From Marinifilum sp. N1E240 (GTDB lineage Bacteria; Bacteroidota; Bacteroidia; Bacteroidales; Marinifilaceae), in the NCBI RefSeq assembly GCF_009295825.1, contig NZ_WHKF01000006.1, positions 1 to 64,000 of the forward strand: 64,000 bases of DNA. Reading direction: 5' to 3'. Numbering within the stretch: position 1 is the first letter of the stretch; each line of letters starts with the position of its first letter. The position numbers and the translations under genes are program-made. The notes beneath the pieces are model-generated. The model was given only the letters and a program-made list of their open reading frames with translations. It was not told the origin of the DNA and ran no database searches. Of the stretch, positions 1 to 8,593 are shown piece after piece.

Positions 1-67
1 TTTGGCTCAAATAAGAACCTCAATTCTATTTCAAATTAAAAGGATTTTCAATTTTTATGTATCCTTA

Positions 68-133
68 AAACTGCTATATTTAAAGCTTAATTGAGCAGTT
101 TAATCAGTTTTTAGACAAACTGCCGTTACCTAC
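68..133 (+). other. Left boundary of gene cassette 1 (attC-like right half)
   Basis: A perfect 8-bp stem AAACTGCT/AGCAGTTT (68-75, 94-101) is followed by the core GTTACCTAC (125-133). The exact reverse complement, GTAGGTAAC, occurs at 667-675 just after the enclosed gene. Complementary cores at the two ends of one gene are what an integrated integron cassette shows. The assignment is an inference from this symmetry. Confidence 0.5.
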
Positions 134-142
134 AAGCTTTAA

Positions 143-655
143 ATGACAAAACTTAAGCAAAATAAAATTCTTGGATTTACACTCTTACTGTTCCTAATCC
201 CATCCGTTGTATTTGCCAATGCAGGCTCACCGATGATGTGGTTTGGTCTTCTCCATATATTAATATTGAATGCTTTTATTGGAATTATTGAAAGTGCTAT
301 TATTAAGAAGTTTGGATTTGAAAATAAAGATTGGAAAATAATCGTGGGCAATTATGTATCAATGATCATTGGGCTTTATTATATAGCGCCATATTTTTCA
401 AAAGCCTTCGGTAATAATGATTTTTGGGGTGGACAGACTTATTACGGTCATTATGATCTTAATGGTTTCGTTGCAGGAATGATAATTTCATACTTTGCAA
501 CTCTCATTATTGAATATCCTTTCTCTTATTGGGCGCTAAAAAATAAAGAGAAAACACAAAAATTTACAAAAGCATTTTTGATTGCCAATACAATTACAAA
601 CGTTGTGATGTTTTTAATTTATTTTTGGATTAATAGTAGTGGTGGACATTGGTAG
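143..655 (+). CDS. Unrecognised multi-pass membrane protein (cassette gene)
   Basis: A 170-residue protein with an N-terminal hydrophobic segment that looks like a cleavable signal (about residues 9-26, ending VVFANAG) and four further membrane segments near 31-53, 66-86, 108-130 and 143-163. I do not recognise the family. The gene stands alone between complementary cassette cores at 125-133 and 667-675. The intergenic repeat after it contains a terminator-like hairpin, so it is probably expressed as a single-gene unit. Confidence 0.75.
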   Translation: MTKLKQNKILGFTLLLFLIPSVVFANAGSPMMWFGLLHILILNAFIGIIESAIIKKFGFENKDWKIIVGNYVSMIIGLYYIAPYFSKAFGNNDFWGGQTYYGHYDLNGFVAGMIISYFATLIIEYPFSYWALKNKEKTQKFTKAFLIANTITNVVMFLIYFWINSSGGHW

Positions 656-666
656 TTGAAAAGCCA

Positions 667-863
667 GTAGGTAACATACGCTATATACCATAGGCGGGCA
701 GCGGGTTTGCGAAGGTTTTGTGCTTTTAATGATCAACGGCAAGGTAGCAATTTTAGAATAGTTATAGTTAAATGTAATCCTAAAATAGCTACCTTGCCTT
801 TTTATAAAATTTAAAACATAAATCAACTAAGGCGCCTACGTTACATAGCGCCATCCGTTACAA
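667..863 (+). repeat. Family I cassette-junction repeat, copy a (attC-like)
   Basis: About 200 bp, nearly identical to 31,246-31,443. It starts with GTAGGTAAC and ends with CGCCATCCGTTAC. The ends are imperfectly palindromic: GTAAC..GCTAT..TAGGCG on the left mirrors CGCCTA..ATAGCGCC..GTTAC on the right. The middle holds a long stem (GGCAAGGTAGC.. with ..GCTACCTTGCC) followed by a T run, which would also work as a terminator. This is the architecture of an attC site with a long variable hairpin; the integron link is inferred. Confidence 0.6.
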
Positions 864-883
864 GCAAGCTTGGTATGGTAAAG

Positions 884-957
884 GGACATAGTTTACAAAG
901 TTAAAGGCACATAGTTTACACTTTTTAGGTTGTAATTTGGGTTAAAAACAAATTGCT
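884..957 (+). mobile_element. Solo insertion-sequence left end (IS481-like), copy 1
   Basis: The segment carries the spaced motif GGGACATAGTTTAC.. GGCACATAGTTTACACTTTT. It recurs at 39,496-39,600, degenerately at 42,855-42,905, and in reverse orientation at 33,436-33,478. This tandem motif resembles the terminal repeat of Bacteroidota IS481-type elements. It directly precedes a truncated transposase-like start. Family assignment is from memory of such ends and is moderate. Confidence 0.5.
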
Positions 958-1092
958 ATGCCTTACAAAGAAATAACAATTATGGAACAAGAAGAAATAG
1001 TGAAAAAGCTGGTACCCTTTGCAAAACAGAATAAGAATCCATTTTATTCTTGTTTCGACAATGAATACAAATTTCAAATAAAGCAAAGGTAA
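958..1092 (+). pseudogene. Truncated transposase N-terminus
   Basis: A 44-codon reading frame starting MPYKEITIMEQ, the typical opening of IS481-type transposases, running into unrelated sequence and stopping after KQR. It sits at the usual distance from the insertion-sequence end just upstream. No catalytic DDE region follows. It is a remnant rather than a working gene. The stretch 1,093-1,203 holds nothing I can identify. Confidence 0.5.
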
Positions 1093-1203
1093 TGCACTAG
1101 GGAGACGGAATTTGCGGTATCACATGTCAAACATTTTGAAGATGCTAGACATGTTTAAACTAATATTGAAAAAACTGCAAGCTTGAATAACTTCCATCTT
1201 TTC

Positions 1204-1260
1204 TTATCTAAATCGATCCAAATAATCGGCAGTATTCCCCTGCTCTAGTACTTTTATAAA
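1204..1260 (-). pseudogene. Displaced 3' tail of trpA
   Basis: Read on the minus strand these 18 codons plus stop encode FIKVLEQGNTADYLDRFR. The last 18 residues of the intact TrpA at 5,114 are FIKALEQGNAADFIDALF, so 11 of 18 positions are identical and the stop codons coincide. The fragment lies 5 bp from the stop of the LytTR gene. The regulator/ABC module therefore sits between an old trpA tail and the intact trpA, as expected when an element inserts at a gene's 3' end and supplies a new tail. Confidence 0.65.
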
Positions 1261-1265
1261 GTGAT

Positions 1266-1994
1266 TTACACATGAATTTGTTGAAAGAACTCTTCTTTAT
1301 AGGTATCACCTATTGGGATGTATTTGTCATCAATTCTAATTCTGTTTTTCTCGATACAATCTATGCTATTCATGCTCACAATAAAAGATCGGTGAACGCG
1401 AAAAAACTGTTTTTGAGGCAGTAATTCTAATATATTCCTAAAACTCATTAGTGTTAAAATGTGCCCCTCTTTTGTTACAATTTTAAGATAATCTTTTAAC
1501 CCTTCAATATATAGCACCGAATCGGTCTTAATCTTCACAATTTTATGCTCCGATTTTACAAAGAAGAAATTATTGGCACTCTCCTTTACAGGATGTTCTG
1601 CTATTACATGTCTATCCTGATACATTTCTAAAATTTTGTTTATGGCCTTGTAAAACTGATCGAAACCGAATGGTTTAAGCAGGTAATCCATGGTTTTAAA
1701 TTCGTATCCCTGAATGGCATATTTATCGTAAGCTGTTGTAAAAATAACAAAGGGTTCCTTGTTGAGAATTTTCAGAAAATCTATTCCATTTAAATCTGGC
1801 ATTTGAATATCTGTAATAATCAGATCAACACAATTGTCTTTCATATACTTAAGAGCTTCAATAGCTGTTTCAAAAGTTTGTTCGAGTTCTAAAGATTCAA
1901 TCTTATCGGAATAATCCTTAATAATATCCAGTGCAAGAGGTTCATCATCAATTGCTATTGCTCTTATTTTGTTCATATTATCAAACATTTTCAA
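1266..1994 (-). CDS. LytTR-family response regulator
   Basis: A 242-residue two-component regulator. The receiver domain spans about residues 9-130 with the acidic pair D16-D17, the phospho-acceptor D62 in IITDIQMPD, and K107 in the LLKPF motif. A LytTR DNA-binding domain follows (about 142-240, with the conserved FFRVHRSFIV). The gene overlaps the end of the kinase gene by 14 bp, so the pair is translationally linked. A second ATG at 1,976 (MNKIRAIAIDDE) is an equally plausible start. The likely target is the divergent ABC transporter, inferred from the direct repeats at 3,117-3,149. Confidence 0.9.
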   Translation of the reverse strand: MKMFDNMNKIRAIAIDDEPLALDIIKDYSDKIESLELEQTFETAIEALKYMKDNCVDLIITDIQMPDLNGIDFLKILNKEPFVIFTTAYDKYAIQGYEFKTMDYLLKPFGFDQFYKAINKILEMYQDRHVIAEHPVKESANNFFFVKSEHKIVKIKTDSVLYIEGLKDYLKIVTKEGHILTLMSFRNILELLPQKQFFRVHRSFIVSMNSIDCIEKNRIRIDDKYIPIGDTYKEEFFQQIHV

Positions 1995-3024
1995 TTTTTA
2001 ACTCCACACTGTAATCGGTATCGCTTTTTTCGATGTTTAATTTGTGCTTATCAGGGTAAATTAAATCGAGTCGGCGTTGAACATTGTTTAAACCTATACC
2101 CCCACATGAATCAACCGATTTGTACTTTTCGGATAACTTATTGCTAACCTTTAAACTGATAGTTTCTGAAGTGAAGTTAATATCAATATCGATAGGTTGT
2201 TGACTGGCTGAATGCTTAAAAGCATTTTCGACAAATGGCACAAATAGCATGGGTGCAATTTTTAAACTGTCGTAGTCGCCACTTACCTTATAATTAATCA
2301 GGTCTTTGTTAACCATTCTGAGCAATTCAAGTTCAATATAACTGTTCAGGTAATTGATCTCATCTTTGCAATCTACAAAATCGGTATTGCTTTCATAGAG
2401 CATATATCGCATAATTCCCGATAATTTAAGAATAGAATCAGCCGTATTATCTGACTTTTTATAAGCCAATGAGTAGATGTTATTGAGTGTGTTAAATAAA
2501 AAATGAGGATTAATTTGCTGTCGCAGCAGTGCCATTTCACTTACAAAATTCTGATGTTTTAGTGCATCTTTCTGTTTCTCACTTCGGAACCATTCTACAA
2601 TAAAGCGGGTAATCACACCGATAAAAGCGAACAAACCTGTTTTAAAAAATGTTAAGAGTGCAAAATCTGAAAACTTTATCTCGCTAATGTTCTTAAATAG
2701 TATAATGGAATCATTAAAAAGATATTCGAATAAATAGGCAATAGGAACTTTAATAATCATTAATGTGACTAATGCCAAACTGGAATAAACTACAAAGAGT
2801 TTAAAACTTCGCTTTCGCAAAGCGACATTCATAATAAAAATATAATAGAAGTAGATCTGGAATAAAGTAAAGCTAAAGCTTATGATCTTTTTCACATCCC
2901 AATAGTAGGTAATGCTTCTATTCTCATCAAGTAAGAGGTAAGGTACTATCATCACCATTAAAATAGCTATCCACACAATAATATGGACCAATATTTCATT
3001 CTTATTCCGTTTAATGATATTCAT
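1981..3024 (-). CDS. LytS/YehU-type sensor histidine kinase
   Basis: A 347-residue kinase with four N-terminal membrane segments (about 12-32, 47-70, 77-100, 125-146), then a short coiled region and the His_kinase domain. The phospho-acceptor is H174 in LRQQINPHFLFNTL. The ATPase part has the N box FVPFVENAFKHS and the G box GGIGLNNVQRRL. No extracellular sensor domain is present, so it probably senses a membrane signal or its own transporter. It is co-transcribed with the LytTR regulator and divergent from an ABC exporter, an arrangement typical of cell-envelope stress or antimicrobial-peptide modules. Confidence 0.92.
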   Translation of the reverse strand: MNIIKRNKNEILVHIIVWIAILMVMIVPYLLLDENRSITYYWDVKKIISFSFTLFQIYFYYIFIMNVALRKRSFKLFVVYSSLALVTLMIIKVPIAYLFEYLFNDSIILFKNISEIKFSDFALLTFFKTGLFAFIGVITRFIVEWFRSEKQKDALKHQNFVSEMALLRQQINPHFLFNTLNNIYSLAYKKSDNTADSILKLSGIMRYMLYESNTDFVDCKDEINYLNSYIELELLRMVNKDLINYKVSGDYDSLKIAPMLFVPFVENAFKHSASQQPIDIDINFTSETISLKVSNKLSEKYKSVDSCGGIGLNNVQRRLDLIYPDKHKLNIEKSDTDYSVELKIENV

Positions 3025-3116
3025 TCTTCTAGCCTACTACTGTTTTATTAAATATTTCTGTTTACCAGTAACAAAGCTAACATTTGCTATCATATTATCA
3101 TGATATGATCAGATCA

Positions 3117-3149
3117 AATCTACCAACTCCCTTTTTTAATCTACCAACT
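3117..3149. promoter_or_regulatory. Probable LytTR operator (two direct repeats)
   Basis: The 12-mer AATCTACCAACT occurs at 3,117-3,128 and again at 3,138-3,149, a 21-bp period. On the minus strand each reads AGTTGGTAGATT, containing the GTTNRK core known for LytTR domains, which bind two direct repeats about two helical turns apart. It lies in the 232-bp gap between the LytTR/LytS pair and the divergent ABC genes. Confidence 0.6.
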
Positions 3150-3256
3150 GGCAACACCTATTTTGTCGATAAATTATGACCCTTGGTATATCATTTTTTC
3201 AGATGGTTTATCAACATGATATACTTGCATAAAAAATAACCAACAAATCATCTTCA

Positions 3257-4162
3257 ATGGAATATTTAATAGAAACCAAAGAACTTAGCTATAGCTATAA
3301 AAACAAAGAAGTACTGAACAATGTATCTATACAAGTACCTAAAAATAGTATTTATGGTTTTATTGGTGCAAACGGAGCTGGTAAAACAACGACTATACGG
3401 ATTCTGCTTAGTCTGTTAAAAGTATCGCAAGGTAAAGTGTCCATATTTGGAAAAGATATCACCTCAGATAGAATCAATATTCTATCACGTATTGGTGCTC
3501 TAATCGAAGAGCCATCGGTTTACCAACATTTATCGGGCTACGACAATTTAAAGGTGACTTGCAGGTATTTGGGATTACCCTATTCAAGAATAGATGAAGT
3601 GTTGACCATTACTGATTTACTTGCTGATAAAAATCGTAGAGTAAAAGAATATTCCTTAGGAATGCGTCAGCGTTTAAGCATCGCAATGGTTTTGCTTAAC
3701 GATCCAGACCTGTTGATTTTAGATGAGCCAACCAATGGTCTCGATCCTTCGGGAATTCATGATATGAGAATGCTAATGCAACGCCTTTGCAAGGAACATG
3801 GTAAAACCATTTTTGTATCCTCACACTTGCTATCGGAATTGGAAAAAACGGTCACTCATATCGCCGTGATTCACAACAAACAAATTGCATTCCAAGGCTC
3901 TATTGATCAGCTCCAACATCAAAGTGAATCGAACCTTATTATTCGAACGTCGAATAATAAGAAAACGCTTAAAACACTTGTTGATTTTGGATATACCGTA
4001 TTTCTAACTCAGGATGATACATTACGTATCAGTCCCAATTCCGACAGTAATGCCAGTAAAATTAGTAAGGCTGTGATTGAATCTGGCATTGATCTGTATC
4101 AATTAACTCACCATCGCGACAACCTCGAAGAAGTCTTCATGGATATTATTGGTCAGAAATAG
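3257..4162 (+). CDS. ABC transporter ATP-binding protein (BcrA/NatA type)
   Basis: A 301-residue ATPase. The Walker A motif is GANGAGKTT (about residues 38-46), the signature YSLGMRQRLS, Walker B LLILDEPTNGLDP and the switch histidine in VSSHLLSE. A C-terminal extension of about 80 residues is typical of the bacitracin/lantibiotic-exporter subgroup. With the permease just downstream it forms a two-component exporter in the cytoplasmic membrane. The LytTR two-component genes read away from it and probably control it. A loose -7 box TATACTTG at 3,220-3,227 may be its promoter. Confidence 0.92.
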   Translation: MEYLIETKELSYSYKNKEVLNNVSIQVPKNSIYGFIGANGAGKTTTIRILLSLLKVSQGKVSIFGKDITSDRINILSRIGALIEEPSVYQHLSGYDNLKVTCRYLGLPYSRIDEVLTITDLLADKNRRVKEYSLGMRQRLSIAMVLLNDPDLLILDEPTNGLDPSGIHDMRMLMQRLCKEHGKTIFVSSHLLSELEKTVTHIAVIHNKQIAFQGSIDQLQHQSESNLIIRTSNNKKTLKTLVDFGYTVFLTQDDTLRISPNSDSNASKISKAVIESGIDLYQLTHHRDNLEEVFMDIIGQK

Positions 4163-4245
4163 ATAAGCAATAACATTATAAACAACCAAATCAAATACAA
4201 ATCCTGTCTGAATACAATCGCTAAGACAAGTAAATATAAAATCAC

Positions 4246-5025
4246 ATGAAAAATATATTATTAGATATAAGCAGAAGTTACAGAGCCGATTTATTAAAGT
4301 TTAAAAATTCAAAAGTTTTATTTATTGCACTTGGCGCACCCCTATTTTTGGTTGCATTATTTTTCACCATCTTACTCTTTAAAGCCAATCAAATAATAGG
4401 CGATGCCGACAATGGTTGGATTGTAATGCTCAATCAACTTACAAAAACGGGTTTGGCTCTTTTTTTTCCTCTGTTTATTGTTCTAATTACCTCGTTAATA
4501 AGTAGAATTGAATATGATGCCAATGCCTGGAAACAAATTTATACTCTTCCTCTGCATCGAGGAGCTATCTATCTGAGTAAAGTACTAATGACTTCTTCAA
4601 TAGTTCTGCTTAGCCTGATCTCATTCGGTATATTTTACTATCTGTTTGCCAGTATTCTAACTTTTATTTACCCTGAGATGTTCATCTATAAACCTGAGGT
4701 TTTATCCACCTTAATCAATGTTTTACTAATGAGTGGCATAACATCAATCGCTTGGGTTGGCATTCAATTTTGGGCATCCTATCGTTGGAAAAATATGGTT
4801 TTACCTCTTGCTTTGGGTATAGTTGGTTTTGTAGCGGGTGCCATTTTATTCAGATGGGAACATGCTACTTACGTGCCCTTCACTCATCTTCTATTTGCAT
4901 CGAAAGCATTACAAACCGAAACATTTACCTTGATGAACAAAGTCTCCTATTTAAGTGTTGCCTACGGTTCTCTGTTTTTATTAATTGGTTATTTGGAACT
5001 AACATTTAAAAAGAGATTTAGCTAA
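4246..5025 (+). CDS. ABC-2 type permease
   Basis: A 259-residue membrane protein with six predicted segments (about 25-47, 64-86, 113-137, 153-178, 183-201, 232-250). The layout fits ABC-2 permeases of the lantibiotic-immunity (EcsB/SpaE-like) kind. It follows the ATPase gene by 83 bp and is probably co-transcribed with it. The substrate is unknown; peptide antibiotics or envelope components are usual for the combination with LytTR control. Confidence 0.85.
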   Translation: MKNILLDISRSYRADLLKFKNSKVLFIALGAPLFLVALFFTILLFKANQIIGDADNGWIVMLNQLTKTGLALFFPLFIVLITSLISRIEYDANAWKQIYTLPLHRGAIYLSKVLMTSSIVLLSLISFGIFYYLFASILTFIYPEMFIYKPEVLSTLINVLLMSGITSIAWVGIQFWASYRWKNMVLPLALGIVGFVAGAILFRWEHATYVPFTHLLFASKALQTETFTLMNKVSYLSVAYGSLFLLIGYLELTFKKRFS

Positions 5026-5082
5026 ACGTAGAAGTGTTTCCACTATCCGAATAAACAATTGCTCAATATAAACTTATTAACA

Positions 5083-5104
5083 AAAGCCACCTCTCGGTGG
5101 CTTT
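5083..5104. terminator. Bidirectional terminator between ABC permease and trpA
   Basis: A perfect 9-bp stem AAAGCCACC/GGTGGCTTT with a TCTC loop lies between two convergent genes, with T-rich sequence on the plus side and an A-rich flank on the other. It would end both the ABC operon and the trp operon. Confidence 0.75.
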
Positions 5105-5113
5105 CTTCATTTC

Positions 5114-5863
5114 TTAAAACAATGCATCAATAAAGTCCGCAGCATTCCCCTGCTCCAATGCTTTTATAAAAGCAGTGCCGATAATCGCACCATTGGCAAA
5201 GCGTGAAGCATGCTGAAAACTGGCTTTATCGTGTATACCAAAGCCAATTAGAGAAGGTATATCTAGCTGAGATACTTTCTGAAAATAGGATTCTCGCTCT
5301 TTGCTAGCTTGCAATGCACCACCTGTTGTTGCAGCTGTTGATACCATATACAAAAACCCAGATGCAGCTTTCTCTATTTTCGCCAAACGTTTGTCGGTAG
5401 TTTGTGGCGTAACCAACAAAATGTTGTGTACACCTACATCCTCAAATTTAGTTTTGTAATTCTCCTCATATTCCTCCAATGGCAAATCAGGTAAAATTAC
5501 CCCATCAATTCCCACCTTTTGACATTGTTCCAAAAAGGCATTTACCCCAAACTTGAACACGGTATTCCAGTAGCCCATGAGTATAAGAGGCATTGTAACA
5601 GATTTTCTAGCATCCAGTAACTGCTTAAACAAAAGCTGAAGATTCATACCCTTGTCCAGAGCTTGTTTGGCAGCCATTTGTATCACTGGTCCATCGGCCA
5701 AAGGATCGGAAAAAGGAATACCAATTTCCACCAAATCCACTCCTTTATCTTGCAAAAGTTGAAGGTTCGGTACTGTATCATTAAGATTCGGATATCCTGC
5801 AGGATAATAAATGGAGAGAATATCCCTTTTTTTATTTTGAAATAGTTGATCAATTCTGTTCAT
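5114..5863 (-). CDS. trpA: Tryptophan synthase alpha chain
   Basis: Splits indole-3-glycerol phosphate into indole and glyceraldehyde 3-phosphate in the last step of Trp synthesis. From the ATG at 5,863 (MNRIDQLFQNK) the protein has 249 residues, the family's usual size. The catalytic Glu lies in VDLVEIGIPFSDPLADGP and Asp in GVDGVILPDLP; the phosphate loop GFGIHD is present. An ATG 48 bp further upstream would add residues from inside a palindromic intergenic element and is less likely. It is last in the trp operon, 55 bp after the trpFB stop. Confidence 0.95.
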   Translation of the reverse strand: MNRIDQLFQNKKRDILSIYYPAGYPNLNDTVPNLQLLQDKGVDLVEIGIPFSDPLADGPVIQMAAKQALDKGMNLQLLFKQLLDARKSVTMPLILMGYWNTVFKFGVNAFLEQCQKVGIDGVILPDLPLEEYEENYKTKFEDVGVHNILLVTPQTTDKRLAKIEKAASGFLYMVSTAATTGGALQASKERESYFQKVSQLDIPSLIGFGIHDKASFQHASRFANGAIIGTAFIKALEQGNAADFIDALF

Positions 5864-5873
5864 AGTTATATTT

Positions 5874-5901
5874 GTTAGAGACGCACTGCCGTGCGTCTGT
5901 A
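5874..5901. repeat. Short palindromic intergenic element (REP-like) 1
   Basis: GACGCAC-TGCC-GTGCGTC flanked by GTTAGA and TGTAC, forming a near-perfect hairpin between trpB and trpA. It matches the form GTA(G)-rGACGY..RCGTCyCTAC seen again at 7,748-7,795 and 21,921-21,948. Confidence 0.7.
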
Positions 5902-5918
5902 CAAAATCCAATTTGCAA

Positions 5919-7730
5919 TTAAGAAAAATGTTTCATGTAGGTTTCCATATCCTTATCGCCTCGCCCAGATAAGTTAAGCACAACGACATCATCGGATTTG
6001 AATTCCATTTTTTCAAGAACAGCGAGGGCATGCGCCGATTCCAATGCGGGGATAATCCCTTCCGTTTCAGCCAATACTTTTGCAGCATCCAGTGCTTCCT
6101 TGTCGGTTGCCGATAGAAATTCTGCTCTTCCTGATACCGCCAAATGAGCATGTAAAGGACCTACTCCCGGATAATCCAGACCTGCAGAAATGGAGTAAGG
6201 TTCGGTAATTTGTCCGTCGTCATCCTGCATCAGCATAGTTTTACTGCCATGAATAAAGCCCACATCGCCAATGGTAATGGTAGCAGCAGTTTCACCACTC
6301 TCCACTCCCATTCCTGAAGCCTCAACAGCAACCAGCTTCACATCTTTCTCATCCAGATAATGATAAAATGCCCCGGCAGCATTGCTTCCACCGCCTACGC
6401 AGGCAATCATATAGTTGGGATTCGGATTACCATTCTCTTTTTCCAATTGCTCGCGAATTTCTTCGGATATAATGGATTGCAAACGAGTTACCAAATCAGG
6501 ATATGGATGCGGACCCACCACGGAACCAATCAGGTAAAAGGATTCCGGATTGGCAATCCAGTCACGAATGGCTTCGTTAGTAGCATCTTTCAGGGTTTGA
6601 TTGCCCGAAATTGCAGGAACTACCTTCGCACCCAGCATTTTCATGCGAGCCACATTTGGTGCCTGACGTTCCACATCTAAAGCACCCATATAGACAATGC
6701 ATTCCAGGTTAAAGAGGGCACAAACCGTAGCGGTTGCAACACCGTGCTGTCCTGCACCTGTTTCCGCAATAATACGTTTCTTACCCATGTATTTAGCCAG
6801 CAAGATTTGCCCAATGGTATTGTTGATTTTATGTGCCCCGGTATGGGTTAAATCTTCTCGCTTCAGGTAGATATTTGTTCCATATCGTTTTGACAAGTTC
6901 CCTGCTTTAGTCAATGGAGTTGGTCGTCCCACATAATTATCAAGCAGTCGACTGTAGTCCTTTTTAAACTGCTCCGAGTTTAAAATCTTCAGGTAATTCT
7001 CTTGTAATTCATCAACATTGGCTCTCAACAATTCGGGAATGTAAGCTCCACCAAACTCTCCGTAATATCCTCTCTCGTCAACCGCATATTTTGTTTTACT
7101 CATCTTAATATTTTCTATTTTCTCTACGAATTTCTCTAGCTGCTCGGCATTCTTCACTGCTGGTTGAATTTCAAAACCTGAGTTCACATCTAAGGCATAT
7201 AACTTATCGTGAGTGAATTTATTGATTCGTTCATTGTCCTGTGCACCGATTCCACCACTCAGGAAAAATTGGGTCTTCCCTTTGTAATTCTTTAAAATAT
7301 TCCAATTGAATTTTCGCCCACTACCTCCGTAATTTTTTGTCTTAGTATCAAACAAGAAATAATTGCAGCCCTCTTCATATGTTTTCAAGTTCTCAAACTG
7401 AAAGTTCTCATCCACCTGAAATGCTTTAATCACCTCAAAACCTGCACTTTTTACTTGCTTACAAAATTTAGGGGTTTCATTACCGTGTAGTTGTATGGCA
7501 TCCAGCTGATACTGCTCTCCTATTTGTAGCAATTCATCCAATTCCGTATTCACAAACACCCCAACTTTATGAACGGACTTTGGCAATGCACTTGCACTCT
7601 CTGTATTGAATTCAGTGCCAACATATCTCGGTGATTTCGGATAAAATATAAAGCCTGCATAATCGATTGGCAATTGCGACAACTCCTGAATGTTCTTCTT
7701 GTATTTTAAACCACAAACTTTAATTTTCAT
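5919..7730 (-). CDS. trpFB: Fused phosphoribosylanthranilate isomerase / tryptophan synthase beta chain
   Basis: One uninterrupted 603-codon frame from the ATG at 7,730 ([10 protein letters not shown]). Residues 1-209 are TrpF: KVCG at the start, the catalytic Cys in KVCG, GNET and the LSGGIG phosphate-binding loop. Residues 210-603 are Trp[11 protein letters not shown], the PLP lysine in [10 protein letters not shown], and the GGGSNAAG phosphate loop. No stop separates them. The TrpB part begins with its own Met (7,103, MSKTKYAV), and 394 residues is normal TrpB length, so internal initiation giving separate TrpB is possible. The reading frame also stays open upstream of 7,730 into a palindromic element, but those residues are not TrpF-like. 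Confidence 0.93.
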   Translation of the reverse strand: MKIKVCGLKYKKNIQELSQLPIDYAGFIFYPKSPRYVGTEFNTESASALPKSVHKVGVFVNTELDELLQIGEQYQLDAIQLHGNETPKFCKQVKSAGFEVIKAFQVDENFQFENLKTYEEGCNYFLFDTKTKNYGGSGRKFNWNILKNYKGKTQFFLSGGIGAQDNERINKFTHDKLYALDVNSGFEIQPAVKNAEQLEKFVEKIENIKMSKTKYAVDERGYYGEFGGAYIPELLRANVDELQENYLKILNSEQFKKDYSRLLDNYVGRPTPLTKAGNLSKRYGTNIYLKREDLTHTGAHKINNTIGQILLAKYMGKKRIIAETGAGQHGVATATVCALFNLECIVYMGALDVERQAPNVARMKMLGAKVVPAISGNQTLKDATNEAIRDWIANPESFYLIGSVVGPHPYPDLVTRLQSIISEEIREQLEKENGNPNPNYMIACVGGGSNAAGAFYHYLDEKDVKLVAVEASGMGVESGETAATITIGDVGFIHGSKTMLMQDDDGQITEPYSISAGLDYPGVGPLHAHLAVSGRAEFLSATDKEALDAAKVLAETEGIIPALESAHALAVLEKMEFKSDDVVVLNLSGRGDKDMETYMKHFS

Positions 7731-7747
7731 TGCTTTTGATTTTATAT

Positions 7748-7795
7748 GGACACGACATGTCCTATTTTTGAGGACACGCCGTGGCATGTCCCTAC
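7748..7795. repeat. Short palindromic intergenic element (REP-like) 2, tandem
   Basis: Two palindromes lie side by side: GGACACGACATGTCC (7,748-7,762) and GGACACGCCGTGGCATGTCC followed by CTAC (7,772-7,795). The second overlaps the final codon of trpC. It is related in form to the elements at 5,874 and 21,921. Confidence 0.65.
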
Positions 7796-8589
7796 GAAAT
7801 TTGTTTGATGAATTCGGTGCAGGCATCACCAGGTGATTCCTGTTTCATAAAATGTTCGCCCATTAAAAATGCATGGAAACCTTTATTTCTCATTTCTTTT
7901 ACGATTTTGGCACTGCTCAATCCACTTTCTGCTACTCGAATCATATCTTCGGGTAATTTTGCTGCCAACTGAATCGATTTTTCAGTATCTACGGTAAAAT
8001 CCTTTAAATTTCGATTGTTGATTCCAACCAAATCGACAAACTTATTGACATGCTCCAACTCCGATTCATCATGTAATTCCAAGAGAACTTCCATGCCCAA
8101 TTCTTTAGCTATAAAAGCAAAATCCTTACATCGTTGCGGACTTAAAATGGCAGCAATTAACAAAATCACATCGGCACCCATAGCTTTTGATTGATAGATC
8201 TGATAAGGATCTACTATGAACTCTTTTCTCAGCAATGGAATGTTCAATTCATTTCTTGCAGCGCTGAAATCCTGAGGTTTAGCACCGAAGAAACTCTCAT
8301 CGGTCAATACTGAAACCATTGATGCACCAGCTGCCTGGTATTTCTCTACCACATCCTTTGGTTTCGAAAGTCCATTAATCACACCCTTTGATGGCGATTG
8401 ACGCTTGAATTCGGCTATCACACCTGATGCTCCTTTTTGAGTAATCGATTTCTTTGCAGAATAGCATTTGCGTTTGAAGTTTGGCTCCGTCATCAACTGA
8501 AAAATAGGATTTTCCATCTTCTCCACTGCCACTTCAGCCAGCTTACGCTGCACAATTCGATCTAATATATTTGGCTTACTACTCATCAC
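7792..8589 (-). CDS. trpC: Indole-3-glycerol phosphate synthase
   Basis: Converts CdRP to indole-3-glycerol phosphate. The 265-residue TIM-barrel protein shows the family motif [11 protein letters not shown] (catalytic Lys), a second catalytic Lys in [32 protein letters not shown] and the C-terminal phosphate loop AESGL..LMGEHFM. It is a stand-alone TrpC here, since the TrpF activity is fused to TrpB instead. A 4-bp gap separates it from trpD, indicating tight co-translation. Confidence 0.95.
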   Translation of the reverse strand: MMSSKPNILDRIVQRKLAEVAVEKMENPIFQLMTEPNFKRKCYSAKKSITQKGASGVIAEFKRQSPSKGVINGLSKPKDVVEKYQAAGASMVSVLTDESFFGAKPQDFSAARNELNIPLLRKEFIVDPYQIYQSKAMGADVILLIAAILSPQRCKDFAFIAKELGMEVLLELHDESELEHVNKFVDLVGINNRNLKDFTVDTEKSIQLAAKLPEDMIRVAESGLSSAKIVKEMRNKGFHAFLMGEHFMKQESPGDACTEFIKQIS

Positions 8590-8593
8590 TCTC

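Noticed and set aside
614-826. A 70-codon minus-strand frame with a near-identical partner at 31,185-31,406.
   Set aside because: Both lie inside the family I repeat, so their likeness comes from the repeat DNA. Composition and hairpin overlap speak against a real gene.
3220-3227. TATACTTG as a promoter -7 box for the ABC genes.
   Set aside because: One mismatch to TANNTTTG and no TTTG at the right distance upstream; mentioned only as a possibility.
6360-6680. A 106-codon plus-strand frame.
   Set aside because: It lies within the TrpB part of trpFB in antisense and has no domain.
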